Positions 53,215 to 62,129 of a stretch of 64,000 bases of DNA are shown piece after piece (the stretch's first letter is position 1; every line of letters starts with the position of its first letter). The notes beneath the pieces are model-generated. The model made no database searches. It was not told the DNA's origin and saw nothing but the letters and a program-made list of their open reading frames with translations. The translations under genes and the position numbers were made by a program. Source of the stretch: Paraprevotella clara YIT 11840 (GTDB lineage Bacteria > Bacteroidota > Bacteroidia > Bacteroidales > Bacteroidaceae); contig NZ_JH376661.1 in assembly GCF_000233955.1 (NCBI RefSeq), positions 1-64,000 of the forward strand. Reading direction: 5' to 3'.

Positions 53215-55191
53215 ATGCAAACAGAAACTTTTTCCTATAATGACGAGCAATTTGCAGATTTGCAGATGCTCCGTTACCGGGTGGACGGGTTCGACCGGCT
53301 GTCCATCACCCGGAAAAAACTGATATATTATCTGTCCGAAGCGGCACTGACTGGCCGTGACATCCTTTGGGACCAGAACGGGAAATACAACCTGCGGATA
53401 CGGAAAACGTTGGAGACCCTCTACACCGACTATCCCGGCGACCGGGACAGCAAGGACTTCCGGGCACTCGCCGTCTACCTGAAACGCGTATGGTTCGCCA
53501 ACGGCATACACCACCATTACGGCTGCGAGAAGTTCAAACCGGAATTCAGCGAGGCCTTCTTCCGGGAAGCCGTGCGGAACGTCCCTGCGGACAAGCTTCC
53601 GCTCGAAGAAGGACAGACGGCCGAGGAACTTTGCGAACTGCTCGCGCCCGTCATCTTCGACCCGGAAGTCATGCCCAAGCGTGTCAACCAGGCAAACGGG
53701 GACGACTTGGTCCGGACTTCCGCCTGTAACTATTACGGCGACGGGGTGACCCAGACGGAAGCGGAAACCTTCTACAACGCGATGAAGCAGGAGGGCGACC
53801 CGCACCCTGTCATGTACGGCATGAACAGCCGGCTGGTAAAGGCCGACGGGAATTTGCAGGAAAAAGTGTGGAAGTCGGGAGGCTTATACGGTGCGGCCAT
53901 CGACCGCATCATCTATTGGCTGGAAAAAGCCACCGGCGTGGCAGAAAACGGGAAACAGGCCGAGGTGCTCCGCAAACTCATCGAATTTTACCGCACCGGC
54001 GACCTGAAAACATTCGACGAATACACCATCCTGTGGGTACAGGAGACCGAGGCGATGGTGGACTTCACCAACGGTTTCACGGAAACCTACGGCGACCCGT
54101 TGGGACTGAAAGCCAGTTGGGAAGGATACGCCAACTTCAAGGACTTGGAAGCCACGGCGCGTACGGAAAAGCTGAGCGCCAACGCCCAATGGTTTGAAGA
54201 CCACTCTCCCGTGGACGACCGTTTCAAGAAAGCGGAATGCCGGGGGGTGTCGGCCAAGGTCATCAAGGCGGCCATCCTCGGAGGCGACCTCTATCCGGCC
54301 TCGGCCATCGGCATCAACCTGCCCAACTCCAACTGGGTGCGGGCGGAATACGGCAGCAAAAGCGTGACCATCGGTAACCTGACAGACGCTTACAACAAGG
54401 CGGCGCACGGTAACGGTTTCTTGCAGGAGTTCGTCATCGACGACGAAACGCTCCGGCTGCTCGACCGTTACCAGGATACCTGCGACGACCTGCATACCGA
54501 CCTGCACGAATGTCTCGGACATGGAAGCGGCAAACTCCTGCCGGGCGTGGATCCGGATGCCCTGAAAGCCTACGGGGCGACCATCGAAGAAGCACGGGCC
54601 GACTTGTTCGGACTATATTACCTGGCCGACGCCAAACTGGTCGAATTAGGACTGACACCCGATGCCGAAGCCTACAAGGCACAATATTACGGCTACATGA
54701 TGAACGGGCTGCTGACCCAAATGGTACGCATCGAACCGGGACGGGACATCGAAGAAGCCCACATGCGCAACCGCGCCCTCATCGCCCGGTGGGCCTACGG
54801 GCATGGCCGGGAAGAAGGGGTGACCGAACTTGTAAAACGTGACGGGAAAACATACGTCCGCATCCGCGACTATGAGAGGCTTCGCGAGTTGTTCGGCCTT
54901 TTGCTCCGCGAGATACAGCGCATCAAAAGCGAAGGCGACTACGAAGCGGCACGCGACTTGGTGGAACGGTACGGCGTGAAAACCGACCCGGCCCTGCACG
55001 CGGAAATCCTGCAACGCTACCGGGCATTGCACCTCTCGCCCTACAAAGGCTTTATCAATCCGGTCTACACGCCGGTCTACGACGAACAAAAGGAAATCAC
55101 CGACATCAGGGTGGAATACGGCGAAGCCTACGACGCACAAATGTTGCGCTACAGCCGGGACTATGCCACCCTGCCTTACTGTAACGAATAA
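53215..55191 (+). CDS. Dipeptidyl peptidase III family (M49) metallopeptidase
   Basis: The 658-residue zinc exopeptidase releases dipeptides from the N termini of short peptides in the cytoplasm (no signal peptide). The M49 zinc motif HECLGH is at 431-436 (ligands H431 and H436, catalytic E432), and the second motif EEARAD places the third ligand at E459. Length is near that of the B. thetaiotaomicron enzyme, whose motif I recall as the same HECLGH. The stop overlaps the start of the AlkD-like gene (TAATG), so they are translationally coupled. Confidence 0.93.
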   Translation: MQTETFSYNDEQFADLQMLRYRVDGFDRLSITRKKLIYYLSEAALTGRDILWDQNGKYNLRIRKTLETLYTDYPGDRDSKDFRALAVYLKRVWFANGIHHHYGCEKFKPEFSEAFFREAVRNVPADKLPLEEGQTAEELCELLAPVIFDPEVMPKRVNQANGDDLVRTSACNYYGDGVTQTEAETFYNAMKQEGDPHPVMYGMNSRLVKADGNLQEKVWKSGGLYGAAIDRIIYWLEKATGVAENGKQAEVLRKLIEFYRTGDLKTFDEYTILWVQETEAMVDFTNGFTETYGDPLGLKASWEGYANFKDLEATARTEKLSANAQWFEDHSPVDDRFKKAECRGVSAKVIKAAILGGDLYPASAIGINLPNSNWVRAEYGSKSVTIGNLTDAYNKAAHGNGFLQEFVIDDETLRLLDRYQDTCDDLHTDLHECLGHGSGKLLPGVDPDALKAYGATIEEARADLFGLYYLADAKLVELGLTPDAEAYKAQYYGYMMNGLLTQMVRIEPGRDIEEAHMRNRALIARWAYGHGREEGVTELVKRDGKTYVRIRDYERLRELFGLLLREIQRIKSEGDYEAARDLVERYGVKTDPALHAEILQRYRALHLSPYKGFINPVYTPVYDEQKEITDIRVEYGEAYDAQMLRYSRDYATLPYCNE

Positions 55192-55793
55192 TGGACATAC
55201 CCGCAACCATCCGAAAGATAAAAACAGAGCTGCGCCTCGCCATGAACGGCGTGGCTTCTGCCTACATGCGTGAAAACGGCATGAACTACAAACTGAACTT
55301 CGGGGTGGAACTTCCCCGGCTCCGCGCCATCGCCGCCGAGTTCCCCGCAGACCACGACCTGGCCCAGGCCTTGTGGAAAGAAGACATCCGGGAATGCAAG
55401 CTGCTGGCCGCCATGCTCCAGCCCACCGGCACGTTCTATCCCGAAATCGCCGACATCTGGGTGGAATCTATGCCCAATGCGGAAATCGCACAACATACCG
55501 TGCAGAACCTCTTCTGCCGCCTGCCCTACGCCTCGCAGAAAGCGTACGAATGGATAGCCTCGGAAGACGAGATGTTCCAGCAATGCGGCTACCTGATTCT
55601 GGCACGCCTGTTCATGCAGGGACTCCGTCCCAACGAACGCTCGGCCGACGAGTTTCTCGACCAAGCCCGCACGGCCCTGCACGCTTCCCTCCCCGTGCGC
55701 CGCGCCGCCGTCTCGGCCTTACAGAAATACCAGACACTGGACGAAACGGCACGAGAGGCCGGGGAAAAGATTCTCCGGGAAACCGGAATCTGA
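55191..55793 (+). CDS. AlkD-like DNA alkylation repair family protein, second copy
   Basis: The 200-residue all-helical protein of the DNA alkylation repair (HEAT-like) family has recognisable segments MNYKLNFGVELPRLRAIAAEF, LWKEDIRECKLLAAML and QNLFCRLPYASQKAYEW. It is shorter than the copy at 33553-34254 and clearly divergent from it. Its A of ATG is the last base of the DPP III stop, so it is co-translated with that gene. Glycosylase activity is not proven for this branch. Confidence 0.8.
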   Translation: MDIPATIRKIKTELRLAMNGVASAYMRENGMNYKLNFGVELPRLRAIAAEFPADHDLAQALWKEDIRECKLLAAMLQPTGTFYPEIADIWVESMPNAEIAQHTVQNLFCRLPYASQKAYEWIASEDEMFQQCGYLILARLFMQGLRPNERSADEFLDQARTALHASLPVRRAAVSALQKYQTLDETAREAGEKILRETGI

Positions 55794-55845
55794 ACTTTCC
55801 ACAAAAATAGAAGGCGCATCGTTCTGATTTTAAAGAAAAAAAGAT

Positions 55846-55853
55846 TAACTTTG
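55846..55853 (+). promoter_or_regulatory. -7 box (TAACTTTG) for purA
   Basis: TAACTTTG fits TAnnTTTG and lies 34 bases before the purA ATG. TTCTG at 55822-55826 is a possible degenerate -33 element. Confidence 0.55.
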
Positions 55854-55887
55854 CGCGGTTTGGTAAAACAAAAGCTTTTATAGGAAT

Positions 55888-57162
55888 ATGAAAAAAGGAA
55901 AAGTTGACGCCCTGTTAGGCATCGTTTTCGGAGACGAAGGCAAAGGAAAAGTGGTAGACGTGTTTACCCCGGAATATGACGTGGTGGCCCGCTTCGCAGG
56001 CGGCCCGAATGCCGGACACACCATCATTTTCGAAGGCCAGAAGTTCGTACTCCGCTCCATCCCCTCGGGCATCTTCGCAAAAGACAAAGTGAACATCATC
56101 GGTAACGGTTGCGTCATCGCTCCGGACTTGTTCATGGCCGAAGCCAAGGAACTGGAGGCCGCAGGATACGACCTGAAAGAACGTCTGCACATCAGCAAGC
56201 GCGCCCACCTGATCCTGCCTACTCACCGTGTCCTGGACCGTGCTTACGAAGCCGCCAAAGGCAAGGCCAAAGTAGGCACCACCGGCAAAGGAATCGGCCC
56301 CACTTACAGCGACAAAGCCGCACGCATCGGCTTGCGCGTGGGTGACATCCTCGACCGCTTTGAAGAAAAATATGCGGCTCTGAAAGCCCGCCACGAGCAG
56401 ATACTGAAAGACTTACACTATACGGACTACGACATCACGGACGAAGAAAAACTTTGGTTGGAGGGCGTGGAATACTTGCGCGGCTTCCACCTGACAGACA
56501 CGGAAATCGAAATCAACCGTTACCTGAAAGAAGGCAAGAACGTGTTGGCCGAAGGCGCTCAAGGCACCATGCTCGACATCGACCATGGCACCTATCCTTT
56601 CGTCAGCTCTTCCAATACCACCAGCGGAGGCGTATGCACGGGATTGGGCATAGGCCCGACGGACATCCGCGAAGTGTTCGGCATCTTCAAGGCATACAGC
56701 ACACGCGTAGGCTCGGGACCGTTCCCCGTAGAGCTGTTCGACGAGACGGGCGACACGCTCCGCGAAGTAGGACACGAATACGGTGCCGTGACGGGACGCA
56801 ACCGCCGTTGCGGTTGGGTGGATTTGGTGGCATTGAAATATGCCATCATGATCAACGGCGTGACGCAGCTCATCATGATGAAAAGCGACGTGCTCGACGG
56901 GTTCGACACCATCAAGGCGTGCGTGGCCTATAAGAAAGACGGCGTGGTGATGGAAGACATGCCTTTCGAGACGGAAGGCTGCGAAGCCGTCTACAAGGAA
57001 CTTCCGGGTTGGAAGGAGGACTTGTCGCACATGACGGACGAGAGCCAGTTCCCGCAAGCTTTCAAGGACTATATCCGTTTCCTCGAAACGGAACTGGAGA
57101 CTCCGATTACGATCCTGTCCGTAGGTCCCGACCGCGCACAGACCATCGTACGCAAAAAATAA
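55888..57162 (+). CDS. purA: Adenylosuccinate synthase
   Basis: The 424-residue enzyme joins IMP and aspartate with GTP to make adenylosuccinate, the first committed step to AMP. The P-loop-like FGDEGKGKVVD (14-24), GGPNAGHTI with the catalytic His, TTGKGIGPTYSDKAAR, EGAQGTMLDIDHGTYPFVSSSNTT, and the C-terminal SVGPDRAQTI are all present. Length is normal. It has its own promoter and ends at a strong hairpin. Confidence 0.98.
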   Translation: MKKGKVDALLGIVFGDEGKGKVVDVFTPEYDVVARFAGGPNAGHTIIFEGQKFVLRSIPSGIFAKDKVNIIGNGCVIAPDLFMAEAKELEAAGYDLKERLHISKRAHLILPTHRVLDRAYEAAKGKAKVGTTGKGIGPTYSDKAARIGLRVGDILDRFEEKYAALKARHEQILKDLHYTDYDITDEEKLWLEGVEYLRGFHLTDTEIEINRYLKEGKNVLAEGAQGTMLDIDHGTYPFVSSSNTTSGGVCTGLGIGPTDIREVFGIFKAYSTRVGSGPFPVELFDETGDTLREVGHEYGAVTGRNRRCGWVDLVALKYAIMINGVTQLIMMKSDVLDGFDTIKACVAYKKDGVVMEDMPFETEGCEAVYKELPGWKEDLSHMTDESQFPQAFKDYIRFLETELETPITILSVGPDRAQTIVRKK

Positions 57163-57212
57163 AATCTGTTTCATAAGCAAATGCCTGAGCCAGCCCCTTA
57201 AGGCTCGGGCAC

Positions 57213-57253
57213 AGCCCCGTCCTTTCGGCCTTTCCCGCCTATAGGACGGGGCT
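57213..57253 (+). terminator. purA terminator
   Basis: Arms AGCCCCGTCCT (57213-57223) and AGGACGGGGCT (57243-57253) pair perfectly, followed by TCTTTCT. A smaller GAGCC/GGCTC hairpin precedes it. Confidence 0.7.
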
Positions 57254-57586
57254 TCTTTCTGTACCCGGTGCGCTCTTTCCACCCGCACCCCGCAAAAGTT
57301 CGGACAAAAGAACAGAATGTTTTTGTTGGCACAGACATCTTTTTGTCCATACGTTCTTCTGCCTAAGAAAACCGGCTTTCAAACCCGCCCCGGCCCTTGC
57401 TCGTTCGCTTCCAACACCGTGCTCCTCCTGACAAAATGTAAGCAATGCTTCCGTTTCAAGGGTAACAAAATTAGAAATCCACGCGCACTCCATGTATTTT
57501 TCGCCTCCATTTATTTACATAAAAACACATTTGAGGCTTAGTTTTAATGGTTTTTCACGCCAAAGGCGTTCCAATCTCAAGAGAAT

Positions 57587-57604
57587 GATTTTTCGTTCGG
57601 CTGA
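57587..57604. repeat. Fragment of the dispersed hairpin family
   Basis: GATTTTTCGTTCGGCTGA is an exact 18-base inverted match to 42368-42385. The neighbouring CCAATCTCAAGAG also recalls CAATCTCAG in that copy. Confidence 0.6.
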
Positions 57605-57876
57605 AAAAACATTTTTTTTCTCCGGTTGTCGTGGCAAAGTTCTCCGCACAATGGCGAAACAGCCATCTGAAAACGAAATGAAAATATGCTGAAACGGGCG
57701 GTTTTTCCTCTATTTGAAGGACTGACACTGTCAAAATCCGAAAAGCCGTATGTCAGGCAAACAGCCCCTTATGCTTACACACGTTCCGGACATCTGCGCC
57801 GAACCGGCTTTCCGTCCGTTCAGAAAGGCAGCCGCATACGTGGAACAAGCGGTCAAAACGTCACGGGGTATCTTTC

Positions 57877-57957
57877 GCAAGATTCGCGTATTTCCATCAG
57901 TGTCCGCCCACGGGCAGAAATAACGCATTCTCGCAAGGGGTACTTTGACATTCTGAC
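57877..57957. repeat. Second copy of the two-copy intergenic element
   Basis: An imperfect inverted repeat has arms 57877-57894 and 57917-57934 around a 22-base loop. The right arm (AAATAACGCATTCTCG, 57918-57933) differs by one base from 901-916. After 14 bases, as in copy 1, comes ACATTCTGACA (57948-57958). Confidence 0.7.
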
Positions 57958-58017
57958 AAAAATGGGATCTTAGCCTGGATTTAAGAACCGTTTGCTTCTT
58001 GCATCGGAAAAATCCAT

Positions 58018-58025
58018 TAAATTTG
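58018..58025 (+). promoter_or_regulatory. -7 box (TAAATTTG) for the beta-propeller lipoprotein
   Basis: TAAATTTG fits TAnnTTTG and lies 26 bases before the ATG; TTTG at 57991-57994 is 23 bases upstream, slightly longer than usual. Confidence 0.55.
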
Positions 58026-58051
58026 CAATATTCAAAAAATACATTCAACCC

Positions 58052-59170
58052 ATGAAAAAACAGAACAGCATTATTTTTTGCCTGCTCATGGCCTTTCTTA
58101 CGGCCTGCACCCCAAGTAAAAAAGAACCGGAATTGGACTTCGCACAGACCTTGCACTTCTCGGAAAACAAGTGCCACTTCATAGCCGAAGAGGTGGACTC
58201 AGTAAGCTACCTCCCCCTGCAATCCACCGCAAAATCGGTATTAAGCTCCATAGACAAAATGTATTTCAGGAACGGCCTGATTTATATCGCTGACATACGG
58301 AACCGTAAAATCGTGGTTTTCAAGACGGACGGAACGGTGGCTTTCGTCATCGACCGCTTCGGGCATGGCGAAGGGGAATATCAGGACTTCGGGTGTTTCA
58401 CGGTGGATAAAGACTACATTTACGTGATAGACAATACCCGCCGCGCGGTTCTCCTTTACGAAAGCCGTACCGGGGCTTACAAAGACCGGAAGCCCTTGAC
58501 CGTCACGGCATGGGACGTCGAGGCGACGGCCAACGGAGAGTTCCTGTTGGCATTCGTCCCGATGAAGGGAGGCCGGTTGAAAGAGGAGCAGCAGCCTTAC
58601 CACATCTTTATCGCCGACAAGGATTTCCGCATCCGGAAAGGACTGTTGGAATACGACGAAACGTACAGTGCCCCACTGGGACAGCCGACATTTTTCACCA
58701 CAGACGAAAACCACATTTATTTCTCTTCACTGTGGTTCGACGGCGTGACCGTTTTCGACATAGACAATCCCGAGAAATACACCCATATAGCCATAGAGTT
58801 TGAAAACAAGTTGACGGCAGAAGAACGTGCCGACCACGACCGCTTCATCCTCAGCACGGCCAATTATCTGGTAGCCACACCGGTGTTCGTCCAAGGGTAC
58901 ATCGCTTTCCTCATCACTGGCCCGGAATATTCCGAACCTTACTTGTACGACTGCCGGAAAAACGTATTCTGCCGCAACAACCCGGACGACTGCCACAACG
59001 CTTTCTTAGGAGCCATTGCCAGCCACGACGGGATGTTCGTAAGCTCCATTTCCGATTACGACTCTTATGCGGAATTGGTGGAATGCGGCTTCCGGAAAGC
59101 TGGACAAGCCATAGAGGAAGCCTTAAAAGAGGGCGATACGGTGCTTATCCTTTACCACATGAGACCTTGA
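58052..59170 (+). CDS. 6-bladed beta-propeller lipoprotein
   Basis: The 372-residue protein has a lipoprotein signal (MKKQNSIIFCLLMAFLTAC, Cys at 19) and a mature part made of beta-propeller blades like those of the Bacteroidales 6-bladed beta-propeller family (DUF4934 type): MYFRNGLIYIADIRNRKIVVF, then FGHGEGEYQDFGCFTVD and similar units. It probably faces the periplasm or cell surface. Function is unknown. The frame is open from 57992, but ATG 58052 starts the lipoprotein signal behind a -7 box. Its last 19 bases overlap the convergent Abi_2 gene. Confidence 0.8.
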   Translation: MKKQNSIIFCLLMAFLTACTPSKKEPELDFAQTLHFSENKCHFIAEEVDSVSYLPLQSTAKSVLSSIDKMYFRNGLIYIADIRNRKIVVFKTDGTVAFVIDRFGHGEGEYQDFGCFTVDKDYIYVIDNTRRAVLLYESRTGAYKDRKPLTVTAWDVEATANGEFLLAFVPMKGGRLKEEQQPYHIFIADKDFRIRKGLLEYDETYSAPLGQPTFFTTDENHIYFSSLWFDGVTVFDIDNPEKYTHIAIEFENKLTAEERADHDRFILSTANYLVATPVFVQGYIAFLITGPEYSEPYLYDCRKNVFCRNNPDDCHNAFLGAIASHDGMFVSSISDYDSYAELVECGFRKAGQAIEEALKEGDTVLILYHMRP

Positions 59171-59814
59171 CGGGCATGGTGTGCTATGCAATTACGCAAC
59201 ACAGACAAGCTTTTTATCCAACTTTCAAGATATAAATGCTGGGGTAAACCAAATTCTCTTGCAATCTGCTTCTTAAGGTTGTTATCTGCCAAATTGCAAT
59301 ATAGCTTTGAGAGCGTTCCGAAAGATGACACTTCCAAAGTTTTCCACGCAGGTGGATAGGGTGGGTTATCGTACTTGGCAAAATGTTCAATCAAAAAATC
59401 TTCTTTTGAGCGTTGCAGTTCTTCCTCTATATTGGAGAGGCATTTAGAAAAGATTGTTGTGTTGGAGAACAATGATTTATCAGCAAACCAAAATGCACCA
59501 CAGTTTGATGATACTATTTGGATAACTTTAGTGCGGAGAGCTATCTCAATGCTTTGTATCGCTGAAAAAATGAGGGTACGCAATTCTTTGTCAAAATTAT
59601 ACAAGGTTACTACGTTCTCAAACTTACTTTTAGGCTTAAATACATGGTTCACTTTATCGCTTTCCATAGGTTTCCAATAATTAGCCAAACGAAAATAACT
59701 AATGATTTTCAAGCATTCAACTGCCGCTTGCTCATCATCAAACAGAAGTCCCCTGTTTTTCAACATTTCCATTTGGTCGACAATACTTATGGGCTGCTTA
59801 GTATATGTTTCCAT
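59152..59814 (-). CDS. Abi_2 (AbiD/AbiF) family protein, probably 3'-truncated
   Basis: The 220-residue protein belongs to the Abi_2 family linked to abortive phage infection. It shows the family's N-terminal ISIVDQMEMLKNRGLLFDDE, the FDKELRTLIFSAIQSIEIALRTKV core, and near its end SVLRNCIAHHAR, the RNxxAHHxR HEPN-type motif. Family members usually run on with LWN and tens of further residues, but here the frame reads QGLMW and stops inside the convergent lipoprotein gene. It therefore looks cut off at a rearrangement point near 59170. It is A+T-richer than its neighbours, with its own perfect promoter. ATG 59814 is chosen; the frame is open to 59850. Confidence 0.75.
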   Translation of the reverse strand: METYTKQPISIVDQMEMLKNRGLLFDDEQAAVECLKIISYFRLANYWKPMESDKVNHVFKPKSKFENVVTLYNFDKELRTLIFSAIQSIEIALRTKVIQIVSSNCGAFWFADKSLFSNTTIFSKCLSNIEEELQRSKEDFLIEHFAKYDNPPYPPAWKTLEVSSFGTLSKLYCNLADNNLKKQIAREFGLPQHLYLESWIKSLSVLRNCIAHHARQGLMW

Positions 59815-59880
59815 AGGTGTATAAAAAATAAGTTCCGCCCTGGTACGCATTGTAAAGAGGCGTGGCGGAAATTGTTATTG

Positions 59881-59912
59881 CAAAGATAATGTTTTTTCTG
59901 CCGTACTGCAAA
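59881..59912 (-). promoter_or_regulatory. Complete Bacteroidetes promoter for the Abi_2 gene
   Basis: On the minus strand TTTG (59912 to 59909) and TATCTTTG (59888 to 59881) are exactly 20 bases apart. The leader between it and ATG 59814 has short complementary arms TTCCGCC (59833-59839) and GGCGGAA (59864-59870). Confidence 0.7.
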
Positions 59913-59979
59913 CATTTCGATGTTTTTCTATAAAAACAAAAAATTAGTACCTTTGCGATGAAACGAAATAAAGCAAAAC

Positions 59980-60801
59980 TCATCGCAGTTCGTGCCGCAT
60001 GGAAGCCACATCTTCGGGATTAGCCCCTAACTCCATGGCTTTGTCCAAATCGGCACGGGCTTCTTTCTTCCGCTTCGTCTCGATATAGAGCGCGGCACGG
60101 TTGAGCAAATAATCGATATTCTTCGGTTCCAAAGAAATCGCTTTCGTGAAATCCGCCTCGGCCGCTTCGTATTGCTTGCGCGTCTGTTCCAAACCGGCAC
60201 GGACAGCATACAGGATGGCATGGTCCGGCGCGGCGGCCACCATGGCATTGATCTGCTCCATGGCCTCCCGCGGACGGTTGTCTTTCTCATTCAACAGTAC
60301 CAGACCGATACGAGCCTCTTCGTGTGCCGGATTCAGTTTGAGCAAAGCCTCGTAATCCGTACGCGCTTTCTTGTAGAGCCGTTGCTCGGTATAGATATAC
60401 GCACGCATGAAAAGCGCTTCCTGCTCGTCAGCCTTCCAGTCCAGCACGTCGCTATAATCCACCAAAGCCTTCTCCTTGTTGCCCAACTGCATGTAGAGCT
60501 TGGCCCGGGCCATGCGCAACGGCAGGACATGGGGAGCCACGTTCAGTCCCATGGTGTAACTCTCCAAGGCTTTTTCCAACTTGCCGCGATGCTCCTGCAT
60601 ACGGCCTATCTGGTAGTATATCATTGCATTGGAACGTTGGGCAGGCTCCACACGCATCGCATCACGGAAAAGCTTTTCCGCCATCTCCGTACTGTCCATG
60701 GACATCGCATCCAAGGCTTTCCGTACATATTCCTTATATGACTGCGCCTGTGCAGCTACCGCCACCAGCCATAAACTCGCTATGAATATCCATTTTTTCA
60801 T
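59980..60801 (-). CDS. TPR-repeat exported protein
   Basis: The 273-residue protein has a signal peptide (to about 20, VAAQAQ) and about six tetratricopeptide repeats covering nearly all of the mature chain, e.g. SNAMIYYQIGRMQEHRGKLEKALESY. It is probably periplasmic and works as a protein-binding scaffold; partners are unknown. ATG 60801 is supported by AGGAGGG (60812 to 60806) 4 bases upstream, an unusually strong Shine-Dalgarno for this genome; the frame extends to 60843. A -7 box is at 60863-60870. Confidence 0.88.
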   Translation of the reverse strand: MKKWIFIASLWLVAVAAQAQSYKEYVRKALDAMSMDSTEMAEKLFRDAMRVEPAQRSNAMIYYQIGRMQEHRGKLEKALESYTMGLNVAPHVLPLRMARAKLYMQLGNKEKALVDYSDVLDWKADEQEALFMRAYIYTEQRLYKKARTDYEALLKLNPAHEEARIGLVLLNEKDNRPREAMEQINAMVAAAPDHAILYAVRAGLEQTRKQYEAAEADFTKAISLEPKNIDYLLNRAALYIETKRKKEARADLDKAMELGANPEDVASMRHELR

Positions 60802-60862
60802 CTTGCCCTCCTTTTTTGGTCCATAAAGAATCGTTACGTGCAATCAAGGTGCATTCCTTACG

Positions 60863-60870
60863 CAAATATA
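60863..60870 (-). promoter_or_regulatory. -7 box (TATATTTG) for the TPR gene
   Basis: On the minus strand TATATTTG (60870 to 60863) lies about 60 bases before the start codon. No clear -33 box. Confidence 0.45.
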
Positions 60871-60940
60871 GGTATTAAAAAAGATTCCGCCTCATATTTG
60901 CCGAGAAATAGACCAAAAAACAGTCACTTCTCATAAGAAA

Positions 60941-60983
60941 AAGGACTGCCGACATGCCATTTTCCGGCATATCGACAGTCCTT
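60941..60983 (-). terminator. leu operon terminator
   Basis: Arms AAGGACTGCCGACATGCC (60941-60958) and GGCATATCGACAGTCCTT (60966-60983) pair with two wobbles; on the minus strand TTTTCTTAT follows. It ends 53 bases beyond the leuB stop. Confidence 0.8.
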
Positions 60984-61036
60984 CTTTGTTCGTAACATTC
61001 AGAGAATCCGGCCTATCGTGGCCGAAACCTCCGGTA

Positions 61037-62098
61037 TCAGGCTTTCTTGATGTAATCCACAATCCACTGCCCGACTTCCGTCGTTCCGTAACGCTCCCCG
61101 CCTTCTACCTGAATTTCCGGCGTACGTACATTGGCATCCAAAGAAGCATTCACAGCCTTGCGTATCAATGCGCCTTCGTCCTTCAAATCAAAGTACTCGA
61201 ACAGCATGGCCACGGAAAGAATCTGGGCCAAAGGATTGGCTATGTTCTGCCCCTTGGCTTGCGGCCAAGAACCATGAATAGGTTCAAACACAGGCGTATG
61301 CTCACCCGTAGAAGCCGACGGCAACAAGCCCATGGAACCGGTGATACAAGAGCCTTCGTCGGTCAGGATGTCGCCGAAAGTATTCTCCGTCACCATTACA
61401 TCAAAGAAACGCGGGTCTTGAATCATACGCATGGCGGCATTGTCCACAAACATATAATCGGTCTCCACTTCAGGATACTGCGGAGCCATCTCCTTGGCTA
61501 CCTGACGCCACAATCGGCTCGATGCCAACACATTGGCTTTGTCTACCACCGTCAGGTGCTTGCGGCGGCGCATCGCATATTCGTAAGCCACGCGGAGGAT
61601 ACGTTCGATTTCCGGACGTGTATAAGCGTTCGTATCGTATGCCTTGTCATCATCTTGGTACTTCTCTCCGAAATACATGCCGCCGGTCAGTTCGCGGATA
61701 CAAATGAAGTCTGCACCGCGCACTAACTCGTCCTTCAATGGCGACTTGTGAATCAAACAATCAAAAGTCTCCACCGGACGGATATTGGCAAACAAACCTA
61801 ACTTCTTGCGCATGGCCAGAAGTCCTTGTTCGGGGCGTACCTTGGCCGTGGGGTCATTGTCAAACTTAGGGTCTCCCACGGCTGAAAACAACACGGCATC
61901 GGCATCCATGCAGACTTTAAACGTTTCTTCGGGGAACGGGTCGCCCACTTTGTCGATGGCTTCCGCGCCGCAAAGTGCATATTGATAACTTGCATGATGG
62001 CCGAACTTCTCGCATACGGCATTCATCACTGCGACTCCTTGTTCCGAAATCTCGGGGCCTATGCCGTCGCCCGGCAATACGGCAATCTTTAAATCCAT
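61037..62098 (-). CDS. leuB: 3-isopropylmalate dehydrogenase
   Basis: The 353-residue NAD-dependent enzyme oxidises and decarboxylates 3-isopropylmalate in leucine synthesis. The start [17 protein letters not shown], substrate-site arginines ([23 protein letters not shown]), the YFGEKY loop, the metal-binding [13 protein letters not shown] and the NAD-binding [18 protein letters not shown] are all present. It is the last gene of leuD-LeuA/CimA-like-leuB and lies 31 bases after its upstream neighbour. Confidence 0.97.
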   Translation of the reverse strand: MDLKIAVLPGDGIGPEISEQGVAVMNAVCEKFGHHASYQYALCGAEAIDKVGDPFPEETFKVCMDADAVLFSAVGDPKFDNDPTAKVRPEQGLLAMRKKLGLFANIRPVETFDCLIHKSPLKDELVRGADFICIRELTGGMYFGEKYQDDDKAYDTNAYTRPEIERILRVAYEYAMRRRKHLTVVDKANVLASSRLWRQVAKEMAPQYPEVETDYMFVDNAAMRMIQDPRFFDVMVTENTFGDILTDEGSCITGSMGLLPSASTGEHTPVFEPIHGSWPQAKGQNIANPLAQILSVAMLFEYFDLKDEGALIRKAVNASLDANVRTPEIQVEGGERYGTTEVGQWIVDYIKKA

Positions 62099-62129
62099 AA
62101 TATTCAGTTTATATTCGTTATTTCAATCA

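Larger units (their letters stand above)
57254..58017. other. Long non-coding stretch with dispersed repeats
   Basis: No frame here looks like a protein. The stretch holds a match to the dispersed hairpin family (57587-57604) and the second copy of the two-copy element (57877-57957). A run similar to the 13489-13616 repeats (GGACAAAAGAACAGAATGTTT, first 20 bases from 57302) is also present. It may be a decayed gene region or a spacer that collects repeats. Confidence 0.5.

Noticed and set aside
57317-57973. Small plus-strand frames between purA and the lipoprotein gene
   Set aside because: Short, overlapping, without promoters or family similarity; the region is repeat-bearing spacer.
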